Part shown: positions 1 to 8,516 of the stretch, piece by piece
How positions within the stretch are numbered: the stretch's first letter is position 1
Layout of the letters: the number at the start of each line of letters is the position of its first letter
Virus record (IMG/VR): IMGVR_UViG_3300024259_000105
Span: 1-31,794 of that record
Length of the DNA: 31,794 nt
Reading direction: 5' to 3' (one strand)
Source: a virus
The notes under the pieces: generated by a model
What the model was told of the DNA's origin: nothing
Databases searched by the model: none
What the model saw: the letters and a program-made list of their open reading frames with translations, nothing else
Translations under genes and position numbers: made by a program

Positions 1-1325
1 TGTTCCACCGTATATTAGACGGTGGTGACTTTTTAACTCCATCAAGAGAGACTGTATTTGAGTACGTTCCGCTTGTTCCTTGTTACGCAAACTTTGAGAT
101 TTCAGAAGACAAGATAATTTATTGGGGCGTTGTAGAGAAGCTAATGGATCCGCAGCGCATACTTAATTACGCAGAATCCAGAAAGATTGGAGAAGGCGCA
201 CTGTCTCCACGAGCTAAAAAGTGGATGACTGCTGAACAAGCCGCAGGGTACGAAACTGAAATAGCCACGTTGAACACTAACGCTGATCCAGTACAGTTCT
301 ACAACCACGTACCAGATCAACCACCCCCGTTTGAAACTGGCGGAGCGCAGATAAACGCAGGTCTTCAAGAAACTACGCAAGCAATGGATTTACATATTCA
401 AGGTATAGCTAATAAATTAGACCCTACTCAAAACAACGCTTTTGGTCTTCAAAGTGGCGTAGCGTTAGAACGAGTTGAGAATAAAGCAAACAATGGCAAC
501 TATGAATATTTTATAGCTCTTGAAGTAGCCATAGCCCACACAGCAACAATACTTAAAACTGGAGCGTTAGCCAGGGTGTACGACGCACGAAGAGAAGTGC
601 AGTTAGACTCACAAGATGGTACAATTAAAACTATTACACTAAACGAACGTATATTTGACCAAGAAACTCAGCAAGTAGTAGAGTTGAACGATCTTTCTAA
701 GGGTTATTACTCCGTTGTATGCTCGGCTGGCCCTGCGTTCAATAACCGACAGGAAGAGGGCAACGCAGCGTTTGAACGTGCTGCGCAGTTAGACCCGACC
801 CTTATGCAGTTGGGTGCAGACATTTGGCTTAGGAATATGTCTGCCCCAGGTATGGACGTTATAGCCGATAGAAAACGTATCCAGATGGTAGTTGCCGGAG
901 TTATACCTGAGAACGAACTTACAGAAGAAGAGAAGCAACTATCAGCGCAGGTAGCAGAGCAGAATAAACAACCAAGTGCTGTAGATCAAGCGCTTATAGC
1001 AGAAGCTCAAGCACGTACTAAGGAAACAGAAGCAAAGGCTGCTGACACTATGAGTAAGATAGAGGAGCGTCAGAACAAACACCAAATAGCTATGGAGCGA
1101 TTGATGTTGGACGGGCAGAAAGCTGCGCAAGCACAGCAAGATAAACAAAATGAAGTAATGATAGACTTAGTTAAGTCACAAGATAATCAAATTAAGATAC
1201 TCGCAGAGACGTTAGTAGACCTTAGAAACGCATTAGGCGCTGATGAAATTGTGAGTGGTGAAACCGCATTAGCGTATAAGCAGACAGCACGTAAGCTGTC
1301 CGAAACTATAGCAACGTCAGAATAA
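1..1325 (+). CDS. Portal protein (P22 gp1-type), C-terminal part, cut by window edge
   Basis: The open frame runs from base 3, so the window opens inside the gene and the first ATG (144) is internal. The visible part is about 440 residues; P22 portal is about 725. P22-type portal proteins form the dodecameric ring at the head vertex through which DNA is packaged and ejected. The segments FHRILDGG, YWGVVEKLMDPQR and SGVALERVENKANNGNYEYF resemble the wing and crown regions of P22-type portals. The last 110 residues (from ENELTEEEKQL) are Glu/Gln/Lys/Ala-rich and predict a long helix, as in the C-terminal barrel of P22 portal. Scaffold and coat genes follow in the usual P22 order. The family call is firm; the exact subfamily is inferred from remembered sequence patterns. 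Confidence 0.88.
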   Translation, partial: FHRILDGGDFLTPSRETVFEYVPLVPCYANFEISEDKIIYWGVVEKLMDPQRILNYAESRKIGEGALSPRAKKWMTAEQAAGYETEIATLNTNADPVQFYNHVPDQPPPFETGGAQINAGLQETTQAMDLHIQGIANKLDPTQNNAFGLQSGVALERVENKANNGNYEYFIALEVAIAHTATILKTGALARVYDARREVQLDSQDGTIKTITLNERIFDQETQQVVELNDLSKGYYSVVCSAGPAFNNRQEEGNAAFERAAQLDPTLMQLGADIWLRNMSAPGMDVIADRKRIQMVVAGVIPENELTEEEKQLSAQVAEQNKQPSAVDQALIAEAQARTKETEAKAADTMSKIEERQNKHQIAMERLMLDGQKAAQAQQDKQNEVMIDLVKSQDNQIKILAETLVDLRNALGADEIVSGETALAYKQTARKLSETIATSE

Positions 1326-1330
1326 CCGTA

Positions 1331-1362
1331 CTGGACGAGTCCAGGGATAGGCTACGGTAGCC
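1331..1362 (+). other. Two tandem small hairpins between portal and scaffold genes
   Basis: Just after the portal stop codon are two back-to-back inverted repeats. CTGGA/TCCAG (1331-1344) has a 4-nt loop and GGCTA/TAGCC (1350-1362) has a 3-nt loop. Neither is followed by a T-run, so they do not look like Rho-independent terminators. The scaffold Shine-Dalgarno GGGAG lies 8 bases after the second one. They could be RNA-processing or stability signals between two genes needed in different amounts; that role is inference. Confidence 0.45.
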
Positions 1363-1382
1363 TTAATATCGGGAGAAAGATT

Positions 1383-2255
1383 ATGGTAGACCAAATTGTA
1401 GAAAGTAGTGAAAGCACAGACGAAGAGGTTCTTGACGGACAAGAACAGTCTAAGGTTGATCCAGACAGGGGCTTAAGCCCTATAGAGGATGATCCAAACG
1501 ACGAAGAATCCGGGGACGATACATCTAATGATGATACTGATGAAAGTTCAGGGGAGAGTAAAGAAGAAAAGGCTGCTAAGAAAGAAGCCTACGGTGTACA
1601 GAAGAAGATCAACAAAATGCACCGTGAGAAGAAAGAAGCTGAGGAGAGAGCAGAATCTGAACGTGCAGCACGTGTAGAGTTAGAAAGGAAGTATGCTGAA
1701 GCTACTAAGGTGGAATTGAAAGAAATTCCACCAATTCCCGATTATCTTGACCCTGATCGTGATGCTAAGATGGCAGAACGTGACCGGATAATCATAGCTC
1801 ACGCTACTGAGTCAGCAAGGAAAGAGGCCGAAAATCAGGCATCTTTGCAAAGGTTGCAAACTACTCAGAGAACGCACGCTGAAAAAGTAAACGCAGCAGT
1901 AGAGGCGTCTTATGAAGGAGCAAGTACACTTAAAATTGACAAGAAAGAGTTTGATGCAAGTCAAGCTGTTTTAGGTACGTACCTTAAAGGTAAAGCTGAT
2001 TTAGCTATGTATCTACTGGAAGACTCAGATGGGCCGTTGAACATTACCTATCTGGCCCAAAATCTTCCTGAACTTGACAAGGTTAGTAAAATGACGCAAA
2101 CGCAAGCTGCTGTTTACATTGCAACAAAAGTTACTCCGCAGGCTAAAAAGCTTAAACCGAAAACAACAAACACGCCAAAACCTCCGAATCACCCAAGAGG
2201 TAACAAGAACGTAAGGGGCGATGATCCTCGGATAAAAGGCGCTACTTTTACGTAA
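1383..2255 (+). CDS. Scaffolding protein (P22 gp8-type)
   Basis: A 290-aa protein that would assist coat assembly into the procapsid and leave before DNA packaging. Residues 1-60 are strongly acidic (Asp/Glu/Ser-rich). Residues 60-115 are a charged Lys/Glu/Ala helix of coiled-coil type. The C-terminus (about 250-290) is basic and Pro/Asn-rich, with KKLKPK and PKPPNHPRGNKN. The acidic, extended, helical make-up with a basic C-terminal coat-binding end matches scaffold proteins such as P22 gp8 (303 aa). It sits between portal and coat, where scaffold is expected. The start ATG follows GGGAGAAAGATT. Sequence conservation in this family is low, so the call rests mainly on composition, length and position. 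Confidence 0.8.
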   Translation: MVDQIVESSESTDEEVLDGQEQSKVDPDRGLSPIEDDPNDEESGDDTSNDDTDESSGESKEEKAAKKEAYGVQKKINKMHREKKEAEERAESERAARVELERKYAEATKVELKEIPPIPDYLDPDRDAKMAERDRIIIAHATESARKEAENQASLQRLQTTQRTHAEKVNAAVEASYEGASTLKIDKKEFDASQAVLGTYLKGKADLAMYLLEDSDGPLNITYLAQNLPELDKVSKMTQTQAAVYIATKVTPQAKKLKPKTTNTPKPPNHPRGNKNVRGDDPRIKGATFT

Positions 2256-2269
2256 GGAGATAAAATAGA

Positions 2270-3562
2270 ATGCCTAACGCTACTAATAATCTGGACTCGA
2301 ATTTTACAAGAAAACTGGCAAGAGTATTTTTGGCTGAATTTGAATCAAACCGAATCATGTCAAAAAACGTTAACACGCAGCTTTTGAAAGGCAGATTTAA
2401 CCCTGCTTCTGGTGCGAACGTTGACTTTAAACGCCCAACTGATTTTCTGTCTGTACGTACCTCAGATGGTGATGTGTCAAGCGAAACTGTAAATAACATC
2501 ATCACTGGTAAGGCAACTGGAACCGTCCAGAACTACTTTACCGCTTTCGTTGATTACGACGAAGCTGATGAAGCTATCAAACTTGACCAGCTTGACCAGT
2601 TGCTTAGACCTTTAGCAACTCGTATCAAAACTGATCTTGAGCTTGACTTTGCATCTTACATGATGAAAAATTGTGCCCTTCTCGCCGGTACTGTTGGCAC
2701 AGCAGCAGACACCTGGGAAGATATTGCTGAAGCTGGCGCTATGATGCAGGCTCACGGTGTGCCAATGGATGCTCCTTGGTACTATGCGGTTAATCCGTTT
2801 ACCCAAAGAAAACTCGCCACTAACCAGCGCTCATTAGGTTCTGGCGGAAACTCCGGTAAACTGATTACCGAAGCGCATGAAAAAGCCAAAATTGCTTCTG
2901 ACTATGCCGGTTTTGATGCCGTTATGACCGCAACAACTCTTGCAAGTTACACAACTGCTGCTGGCGCTGACAAAGCTGGTACACTGTCAGGAACCCCAAC
3001 TGTAACTTACGTTGGAGCAAAGGACACAATGACTCAGGTACTCGCTGTAACCGCATTAAACGGCGGGTCTGACCTTGTTGTAGCTGCTGGCGAGCGTATC
3101 CAAATTACAGGGCGCAATCGCTTGAACCTGTCTACCCGTGAAGTCATCCTTGATGACGCAGGGGCAATGATTCTGTGGACTGGTACAGTAACAACCGGCG
3201 TTACACTCACATCTGGCGCAGGCAACCTTACTGTAACCGGCCCTGCTATTTACGAATCAGCAGGTGCTTATAACACAGTTGACTCTTCTCCTGTATCAGG
3301 TGATGTTATTACTATGCTTGGTGCTGCAAGTACAACATACCAGCCGAATCTGTTCTGGCACAAAAATGCTTTCTCTATCGGTTCCGTACCGATTAAGAAG
3401 CTCCACAGCACAGACACATTGGCAACAACCGAAGATGGCCTTCAGTTCAGAATTTCCAAAGGTGTCAACTTCCTTGAGAATAACCAGAAAGTCAGGTTTG
3501 ACTTTAGACCTGCTTATGCGGTGTTGAATCCGTTCTTTGCTGGACACGGTTTCGGCTCGTAG
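2270..3562 (+). CDS. Major coat protein (P22 gp5-type)
   Basis: A 430-aa protein, the same length as P22 coat protein gp5, which has an HK97 fold with an inserted I-domain and forms the capsid shell. Patterns seen include a helical N-terminus (MPNATNNLDSNFTRKLARVF), DFKRPTDFLSV, DYDEADEAIKLDQLDQLLRPLATRI and a Thr/Gly/Val-rich middle (about 220-330) that may be the I-domain region. It ends in YAVLNPFFAGHGFGS. The start ATG follows AAGGAG with a 10-base spacer. The gene is followed directly by a hairpin terminator, consistent with high separate expression of coat. Family placement is confident from length, order and motif pattern. Confidence 0.9.
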   Translation: MPNATNNLDSNFTRKLARVFLAEFESNRIMSKNVNTQLLKGRFNPASGANVDFKRPTDFLSVRTSDGDVSSETVNNIITGKATGTVQNYFTAFVDYDEADEAIKLDQLDQLLRPLATRIKTDLELDFASYMMKNCALLAGTVGTAADTWEDIAEAGAMMQAHGVPMDAPWYYAVNPFTQRKLATNQRSLGSGGNSGKLITEAHEKAKIASDYAGFDAVMTATTLASYTTAAGADKAGTLSGTPTVTYVGAKDTMTQVLAVTALNGGSDLVVAAGERIQITGRNRLNLSTREVILDDAGAMILWTGTVTTGVTLTSGAGNLTVTGPAIYESAGAYNTVDSSPVSGDVITMLGAASTTYQPNLFWHKNAFSIGSVPIKKLHSTDTLATTEDGLQFRISKGVNFLENNQKVRFDFRPAYAVLNPFFAGHGFGS

Positions 3563-3574
3563 TAGTTAACCCAC

Positions 3575-3606
3575 GTTAGCGCCTTTAATTAGGCGTTAAC
3601 TTTTAA
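3575..3606 (+). terminator. Rho-independent terminator after coat gene
   Basis: A 10-bp stem, GTTAGCGCCT paired with AGGCGTTAAC (one G-T wobble), encloses a TTAATT loop and is followed by TTTT and a T/A-rich stretch. It begins 13 bases after the coat stop. It is probably partial, because the next genes lie downstream in the same direction with no clear new promoter. Confidence 0.7.
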
Positions 3607-3626
3607 ACTTTTACGGAGATACTATA

Positions 3627-3791
3627 ATGGTTACAAGCAAACAAAAAAGTGAAGCAAAAACAAAAGTAAAGAAGGCAAAGAAAGGTTTTATCGTGTGGGA
3701 AAAACCTTCCGGTATTAAGGTTGAGACTAACGATGAATTTTTCAATGTTGACGCTGCGCAGAGTCTTGGTTGGACTCGTGTAGGGGAATAA
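3627..3791 (+). CDS. Small Lys-rich virion-region protein, 54 aa
   Basis: The start ATG follows ACGGAG with an 8-base spacer. The product begins MVTSKQKSEAKTKVKKAKKG and continues with FIVWEKPSGIKVETNDEFFN to a C-terminus reading AQSLGWTRVGE. A basic, disordered head is joined to a short beta-like domain ending in a Gly-Trp turn. Small proteins of this general form sit directly after coat genes in many phages, but I cannot assign a function. It lies between the coat terminator and the gp4-like gene, with good coding structure, a Shine-Dalgarno site and a clean stop. A head-decoration or assembly role is possible but unproven. Confidence 0.7.
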   Translation: MVTSKQKSEAKTKVKKAKKGFIVWEKPSGIKVETNDEFFNVDAAQSLGWTRVGE

Positions 3792-3817
3792 AATAAACGC
3801 ATTAAGAGGAGTTACAA

Positions 3818-4282
3818 ATGTCGGAAACAGTTGAAGCCATATTAAGAGATGCGTTTGAAGACATAGTTGTGTCTGTAGACGAAGCTGCTTTAGAGTCCTC
3901 TGATGCACAAACTGGCATACGTATAATCAATCGAATTATGCACACACTCGCCGCTAACGGAGCCGACTACGACGATTACGTTGACGTTGACTCCGTTGAC
4001 GACGAAGTGTTAATTGACGATGGCGCTGTAGATGCGCTTGTATCAGTAATAGCACTAAGACTGTGGCCTAAGTATCGTAAAGGCTCAGCAACACAAGAAG
4101 TTCTTGTTAACGCAAGAAACGGAATCAAGCAGTTGTACAAACTTAAAGTAACGTTAACCGAATCTCAATTCCCAGGTATACTGCCTGTAGGCTCTGGACA
4201 CATGGGTAATGAGACTGGGCCGTTCTACTCAGGCGTTGATGAAGAAGCAGCAGAGTTAGCTGCTGCAATCCTTTTGGAGTAA
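3818..4282 (+). CDS. Head-tail connector / DNA stabilisation protein (P22 gp4-type)
   Basis: A 154-aa, largely helical and acidic protein; P22 gp4 is 166 aa. P22 gp4 binds the portal ring after packaging and starts tail assembly. Resemblances are the N-terminal helical layout, the helix VDALVSVIALRLWPKYRKGS near 71-90, and PGILPVGSG (119-127) close to the C-terminus, which recalls the Pro/Gly-Ser-Gly turn of gp4. The order coat, gp4-like, gp10-like is that of P22. The start follows AGAGGAG. Sequence similarity is modest and position supports the call. Confidence 0.78.
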   Translation: MSETVEAILRDAFEDIVVSVDEAALESSDAQTGIRIINRIMHTLAANGADYDDYVDVDSVDDEVLIDDGAVDALVSVIALRLWPKYRKGSATQEVLVNARNGIKQLYKLKVTLTESQFPGILPVGSGHMGNETGPFYSGVDEEAAELAAAILLE

Positions 4283-4285
4283 CAA

Positions 4286-5710
4286 ATGGCAGAACTTAAT
4301 TTAACAAACGGATTTTACATAAGTGACTCGTTACCTTTCTCACATCAAAGGTGTCAGAATCTCTACGTAAACATTCCACAGCAACCTTCGTTCTCACAGA
4401 AGTCTTTGTTCGGAACTCCTGGCATACGTTCGTTAGGAACTACCGGAGCAGTTTTACAGAAGAACAGGGGCGCACTTAAAAAAGACGATATAGCGTATTG
4501 TGTTAATGGCACGACGCTTTATAGAATAGATAAAGTAACTACGTTGGGCATTGTTAGTTACCCTTCAACCTCGCTTGGAACAATAGCTGGCGATGGTCGG
4601 GTGTCAATGGCAACTAATGGCACGCAGTTAATGGTCTTAGTCCCTGGTGGCGCAGGCTACGTGTATAACGAAGATGCAGTACCGGCGTTTGCTGAAATCA
4701 CAGATGGAGACTTTACTGCAAGCGGTAATCCTCAACACGTAGTGTTCGTTGACGGTTACTTTCTTGTCACTACAGACGAAAAGAAGTATGCAGTATCTAA
4801 TTTAAATGACGCACTATCATGGGACGCGCTTGACTTTGGTTCAGCGGAATCTGATCCTGACGCAGTAGTTGCACCTCTTATAGTGAATAATCAAGTATAT
4901 ATAACTGGAACAGAAACGACAGAAGGTGCTTCAAATATGGGTGGAAGTGGTTTCCCGTTCCAACGAAACGGTGTATTTTTGGATAAAGGTTGCGTAGCGC
5001 CTTTTACCCTTATAAAGAGCAACGTTTCATTTTTCATGGTCGGTGCAGGTAAGAACGAATCACCCGCAATATGGCAGTTTACAAATAACTCCTATACACG
5101 TATCTCTACAACTGCGATTGAGAACGTGCTTAACGCCTACTCTTCAACAGAGATAAGTAACTCCTTTGCAATAGCTTATTCAAAGAAAGGCGCTTACTTT
5201 GTGTCCTTCTCATTTCCTGATCGAACGTTTACTTACGACTTAACCACACAACTTTGGCACGAACGAGTATCCTTTATAAACAAGTCAGATACCAAATGGC
5301 GTGTAAGTTCTTTATTAAGTGTGTATGGTATTACAATGGTTTTCGACAACATTGACGGAAGATACGGAGAGCTTGTACAGGGATTAAATACAGAATACGA
5401 CGAACCAATTATAAGTCTTTGGACTACTCAACCGTTTGTTGGTGACGGCGAAATATCATTAGTTAAAATAGAACTGACTATGGAAGCTGGTGTAGGTGAC
5501 TCTACAACTACTGACCCTGTTGTCTCTATGGCGCTGTCTAAAGACGGTAAAGTGTTCGGAGCAGAGCGTAACCGTAAAATAGGTAAAGTTGGAGAATTTC
5601 ACAAGAGAGCAATATGGCGTAAGAACGGCACGTTCTCAAGAATGGCTGTGTTGTTATTTAGAATATCTGACCCTGTTAAGAAAGCTATATTGAAGCTGGA
5701 GGCCGAATGA
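4286..5710 (+). CDS. Tail hub / packaged-DNA stabilisation protein (P22 gp10-type)
   Basis: A 474-aa protein; P22 gp10 is 472 aa. gp10 hexamers extend the portal-gp4 tube and plug the tail hub. The N-terminus has QNLYVNIPQQPSF and a GTPGIRSLG segment, matching the 'pro-N-x-x-PG-I' opening of this family. Repeated beta-rich, propeller-like blades follow, with GDGRVSMATNG, VVFVDGYFLVTT and GAYFVSFSFPD, and the C-terminus has FHKRAIWRKNG. Its Shine-Dalgarno (GGAG) is inside the end of the gp4-like gene, 3 bases upstream in the same operon. Its own end overlaps the next gene by 4 bases (ATGA). Confidence 0.85.
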   Translation: MAELNLTNGFYISDSLPFSHQRCQNLYVNIPQQPSFSQKSLFGTPGIRSLGTTGAVLQKNRGALKKDDIAYCVNGTTLYRIDKVTTLGIVSYPSTSLGTIAGDGRVSMATNGTQLMVLVPGGAGYVYNEDAVPAFAEITDGDFTASGNPQHVVFVDGYFLVTTDEKKYAVSNLNDALSWDALDFGSAESDPDAVVAPLIVNNQVYITGTETTEGASNMGGSGFPFQRNGVFLDKGCVAPFTLIKSNVSFFMVGAGKNESPAIWQFTNNSYTRISTTAIENVLNAYSSTEISNSFAIAYSKKGAYFVSFSFPDRTFTYDLTTQLWHERVSFINKSDTKWRVSSLLSVYGITMVFDNIDGRYGELVQGLNTEYDEPIISLWTTQPFVGDGEISLVKIELTMEAGVGDSTTTDPVVSMALSKDGKVFGAERNRKIGKVGEFHKRAIWRKNGTFSRMAVLLFRISDPVKKAILKLEAE

Positions 5711-5958
5711 TAGTAACTCCCCCAAGCAACGTAAGCATCGTTGATGAAGAAGGTTTCATGCGTGAGTTGTTTAGAGATTTCACCTTCAAAGTATCAAGGC
5801 TTTCTCTTATGTCAGGTTCAGGCAGCCCAGAGGGTGTAGTTGAAGCAGAGCAGCTTAGAATGTATATGGATACAGCAGGAACAGCAAGCGCTATTATGTA
5901 CGTAAAGAGAGACGCAGATATTGGTGGCGATAAGACACAAGGTTGGATTTTAATATAA
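5707..5958 (+). CDS. Short tail-associated protein with PEGVV module, 83 aa
   Basis: Overlaps the gp10-like gene by ATGA. The C-terminal half, GSGSPEGVVEAEQLRMYMDT followed by ASAIMYVK and ending QGWILI, matches a short beta module (GxGxPEGVVxA...YVK...GW) that recurs in phage tail, needle and fibre proteins. The N-terminal half, ending FRDFTFKVSRLSLM, may be a helical or oligomerisation part. In P22 this position is held by the tail needle gp26. This protein is far shorter than gp26 (233 aa), so it may be a cap or an adaptor rather than a full needle. The specific role is inference. Confidence 0.65.
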   Translation: MIVTPPSNVSIVDEEGFMRELFRDFTFKVSRLSLMSGSGSPEGVVEAEQLRMYMDTAGTASAIMYVKRDADIGGDKTQGWILI

Positions 5959-5971
5959 TAAGAGGTTTATT

Positions 5972-7534
5972 ATGGGCGCAGGATGGGACGCATTATTTAC
6001 GATAGGCGGTGCGATAGTAAGTAGCATGATTACCGACAAAGCAGCAGGCGAGCAAGCTGATGCGATAGTTAACGCACAAGGTATATCTAAAGAAGCTGCC
6101 GAAAAAGCAAGTAAAGACATACTAACTTCTTATGATGCCGCTTATAACGGCTTAGTTACTAATGTTCAAGCAGGTATTGACGAACTTTCAAGTGGTGCTA
6201 ATACTGCTTCCGGTATAATAAACAATGGACTTCAAGAAGCAAACAAGCAGTTAGCTGCTGGTTTTGACGGCGCTTACCAAACTGTTGGTTATCTCGGTAA
6301 GAAAAGTCTTGCTGATACGTCAGAAGGTTTCTTGAAAGCTGGGCAGACTGTTTCAGATCAAGCTGTAAAGGCTAAAGGTGAGTTGACTACAGGCTTTGAC
6401 CAAGCAACCGCTGACTTAGGTACTCAAGCAGCATTAGGTGAGAACGCGCTTAAACAGGGATTTGCGCAAGGTGCTACAGATTTAACAGGACAAGCAGCTA
6501 AAGGTATAAACGCGTTAAACACAGGTTTTGGTGAAGCTAAAGGCGCAGTACAGGCCGGAACAACAGCGGGCTTAGGCGAGGTTGCAAAATTTGCAGATAC
6601 AGGTGAAGCTGCGTTAGGTAAACAAGCAGCTTTTTCTGGTGCGTTAGGTTCAGCAGCGCAGCAACAAGCGTTTGACTCGTTCTCAGAATCTCCTGGGCAG
6701 AAGTACCTTAGAGAGCAACAAGAACAAGCACTTCTAAGGAACTCGGCAGCTATTGGTGGGCTTGGTGGGGGAAATGTACGTAAGGCACTACAGGAACAAG
6801 CAGCAGGTATAGCAGCACAAAATTACCAGCAGAACTTCAACAATCTTGGAGGACTGTCTGCGGGCGGTTTAAACGCAGCAACTACACAGAGCGGTATACA
6901 GACTGGTGCAGGTTCACAACTTGCGTCATTAGCAGCACAACAGGGTGTGTCCGTGCAGCAGTTAGAGTCCGAATTAGGATCAGCATTAGCTACTTTAGCA
7001 GCTCAAGAGGGTATATCTGTAGAGGCTGCAAAAGCCAAGTATGGAGAGCAGTTAGCTTCTGTATCTGCGCAAAAAGGAATATCACTTGCAGATGCAAGCA
7101 CAGCTTTAGGCACGGCACAAGGCAACCTTGCAACCGGTAAAGGTACAGCACTTACTGGAATAAACACAACTGCCGGTTCTCAGCTTGGTACGTTACAAGC
7201 TCAGAAAGGACAGATAGGGGCTGCAACTACAACAGCTAACGCAGCACAGCAAGCAGGTTTAGAGAGCAACGCTTCAACTAATATATCTAATTTAGTTACC
7301 AGCGCTGGGCAACAACTTGCAGGGTTACAAACTGGAGCAGGTACGAACTTAGCGAATATTGCACTTGGACAAGGCTTACAACAGGCAGGTTACGCAGGAC
7401 AATTAGGCGATGCAAAATCGGCAGGTACATTAGGAACTGGCGCAGCAATACAGAACGGTCTTGCAGGAGTAGCTAACATTTACGGATTCCAAGGTTACCC
7501 ACAGCAAAAACCAGTAGCAGGGGCAGTAGTTTGA
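5972..7534 (+). CDS. Probable DNA-ejection protein built of 22-residue repeats
   Basis: A 520-aa, Ala/Gly/Gln-rich protein with only a short hydrophobic N-terminus (MGAGWDALFTIGGAIVSSMI). Residues 53-206 fall into seven 22-residue repeats, each commonly opening with GF-D/A/G (for example GFDGAYQ, GFLKAGQ, GFDQATA). Residues 295-470 form eight more 22-mers opening with LA-S/T-LAAQ. Between them lies SESPGQKYLREQQEQALLRN and GLGGGNVRKAL, a motif known from podovirus and siphovirus virion proteins annotated as injection or pilot proteins. Its place before two other ejection-like genes recalls the P22 gp7-gp20-gp16 series. The exact P22 equivalent cannot be fixed by eye. Confidence 0.65.
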   Translation: MGAGWDALFTIGGAIVSSMITDKAAGEQADAIVNAQGISKEAAEKASKDILTSYDAAYNGLVTNVQAGIDELSSGANTASGIINNGLQEANKQLAAGFDGAYQTVGYLGKKSLADTSEGFLKAGQTVSDQAVKAKGELTTGFDQATADLGTQAALGENALKQGFAQGATDLTGQAAKGINALNTGFGEAKGAVQAGTTAGLGEVAKFADTGEAALGKQAAFSGALGSAAQQQAFDSFSESPGQKYLREQQEQALLRNSAAIGGLGGGNVRKALQEQAAGIAAQNYQQNFNNLGGLSAGGLNAATTQSGIQTGAGSQLASLAAQQGVSVQQLESELGSALATLAAQEGISVEAAKAKYGEQLASVSAQKGISLADASTALGTAQGNLATGKGTALTGINTTAGSQLGTLQAQKGQIGAATTTANAAQQAGLESNASTNISNLVTSAGQQLAGLQTGAGTNLANIALGQGLQQAGYAGQLGDAKSAGTLGTGAAIQNGLAGVANIYGFQGYPQQKPVAGAVV

Positions 7535-7902
7535 TTACTTTCAAAGTCATAGGTGGTAACGACTTTATATACTATTATAAGTATATACAGGAAATGAAGT
7601 CTACAAACCTATCTCCAGAAGTGTGCTTAGGCCGATGCTTAACAGGACAGTATCACGGTCTTGCAGGATTTGAGGGCGAGAAGTTCGCTGGCATTATGGT
7701 TTATTATGTTACAGGCGATGTTTGCAGAGTTGTTTATCTACACGCTATTAATGCTGTAAAGAAGTTTAGAGACGACTTTTATGAGTTGCTAAAAGAACGT
7801 CGTGTAAAGAGTGTACAAGCCGAATCAACCCACAATGAAAAAGCTTATGAAAGACTAATGGGCATGAAGAAATTATATACAGTCTACGGGAGAACCTTAT
7901 GA
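7531..7902 (+). CDS. GNAT-like acetyltransferase-fold protein, 123 aa
   Basis: The best start is TTG at 7531, overlapping the previous stop as TTGA; the first ATG is 33 codons in, which would remove the first strands. The product has an N-terminal strand-helix, a central pair of strands (FAGIMVYYVTGDVCRVVYLHA) and a C-terminal helix-strand (QAESTHNEKAYERLMGMKKL), a layout typical of reduced GNAT proteins common in phage tail operons. No clear acetyl-CoA pyrophosphate loop (Q/RxxGxG/A) is visible, so catalysis is doubtful. It overlaps the next gene by ATGA and is part of the virion operon, so it may act in assembly or modify a virion or host protein. Confidence 0.55.
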   Translation: MITFKVIGGNDFIYYYKYIQEMKSTNLSPEVCLGRCLTGQYHGLAGFEGEKFAGIMVYYVTGDVCRVVYLHAINAVKKFRDDFYELLKERRVKSVQAESTHNEKAYERLMGMKKLYTVYGRTL

Positions 7903-8516
7903 TATACTCAGACAAGAAGTTAGAGAAGTTATACCTTAAACTTAATTGTGGTGGAGATGGTGGAGATGGCGACGGTGGCGCTCCGGTAGGTTTCGGTGGC
8001 GGTGGCGGTGTAGCTACTGGTGCAGGTTTCGGTGGCGGTGGCGATCTTGGTGTCGGTGGAGAAGGTACTGGTAATGTAGGTGCGAGCGGGCCTGTAGGTG
8101 GACAAGGTCAAGCATCTGAGCCAGGTTTCTTAGGCTCTATTGCACAAGGTTTCTCTGACAATATGGCAGATGTACCTACAGCGTTGAACGTAGGTCTTAC
8201 CGCTTTAGGTCTTCCTGTAGCCGGTGCTGCTGCTGTAGCTGCTGGATTAGACGCAATTACAGGAGCAATAGGTGGCACACCCGATCCTGATGCAGACGTT
8301 GGTTTAGGTGACGCAGGCGGACCTGTCCCTAATGGAAATACGCTTCCTCAAGTAGCCAATGGCGGTGGGCCTTTGCCCCCTAACGCTTCGTCCGTTGACG
8401 CTGGCCCAATTCCCGTACCACCCCCGCTGAACCCAGGATCACAGTTTACTGGCTTTAACATACCTAAAAGAACGTTACTGCAACAACTGGCGTTCGGATC
8501 AAAAGGCGGTGCTTAA
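7899..8516 (+). CDS. Gly/Pro-rich virion-operon protein, 205 aa
   Basis: Begins with a short charged helix (MIYSDKKLEKLYLKL), then a low-complexity Gly-rich stretch at residues 18-70 (runs such as GFGGGGG). A hydrophobic Ala/Gly segment follows near 100-130 (LTALGLPVAGAAAVAAGLDA), long enough to insert into a membrane. A Pro-rich C-terminal part (PIPVPPPLNPGS) and a basic end complete it. It is coupled to both neighbours (ATGA before, TAATG after). A flexible, partly membrane-active product within the ejection-protein block suggests a role in DNA entry, but there is no recognisable domain. Confidence 0.55.
   Translation: MIYSDKKLEKLYLKLNCGGDGGDGDGGAPVGFGGGGGVATGAGFGGGGDLGVGGEGTGNVGASGPVGGQGQASEPGFLGSIAQGFSDNMADVPTALNVGLTALGLPVAGAAAVAAGLDAITGAIGGTPDPDADVGLGDAGGPVPNGNTLPQVANGGGPLPPNASSVDAGPIPVPPPLNPGSQFTGFNIPKRTLLQQLAFGSKGGA

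Noticed and set aside
3603-3908. Leftward 101-codon frame opposite the 54-aa gene
   Set aside because: Lies antisense to a gene with a proper ribosome site, and no other leftward gene is present in the virion region.
7531-7902. Calling the GNAT-like protein an active acetyltransferase
   Set aside because: The acetyl-CoA binding loop is not visible, so only a fold-level resemblance is stated.
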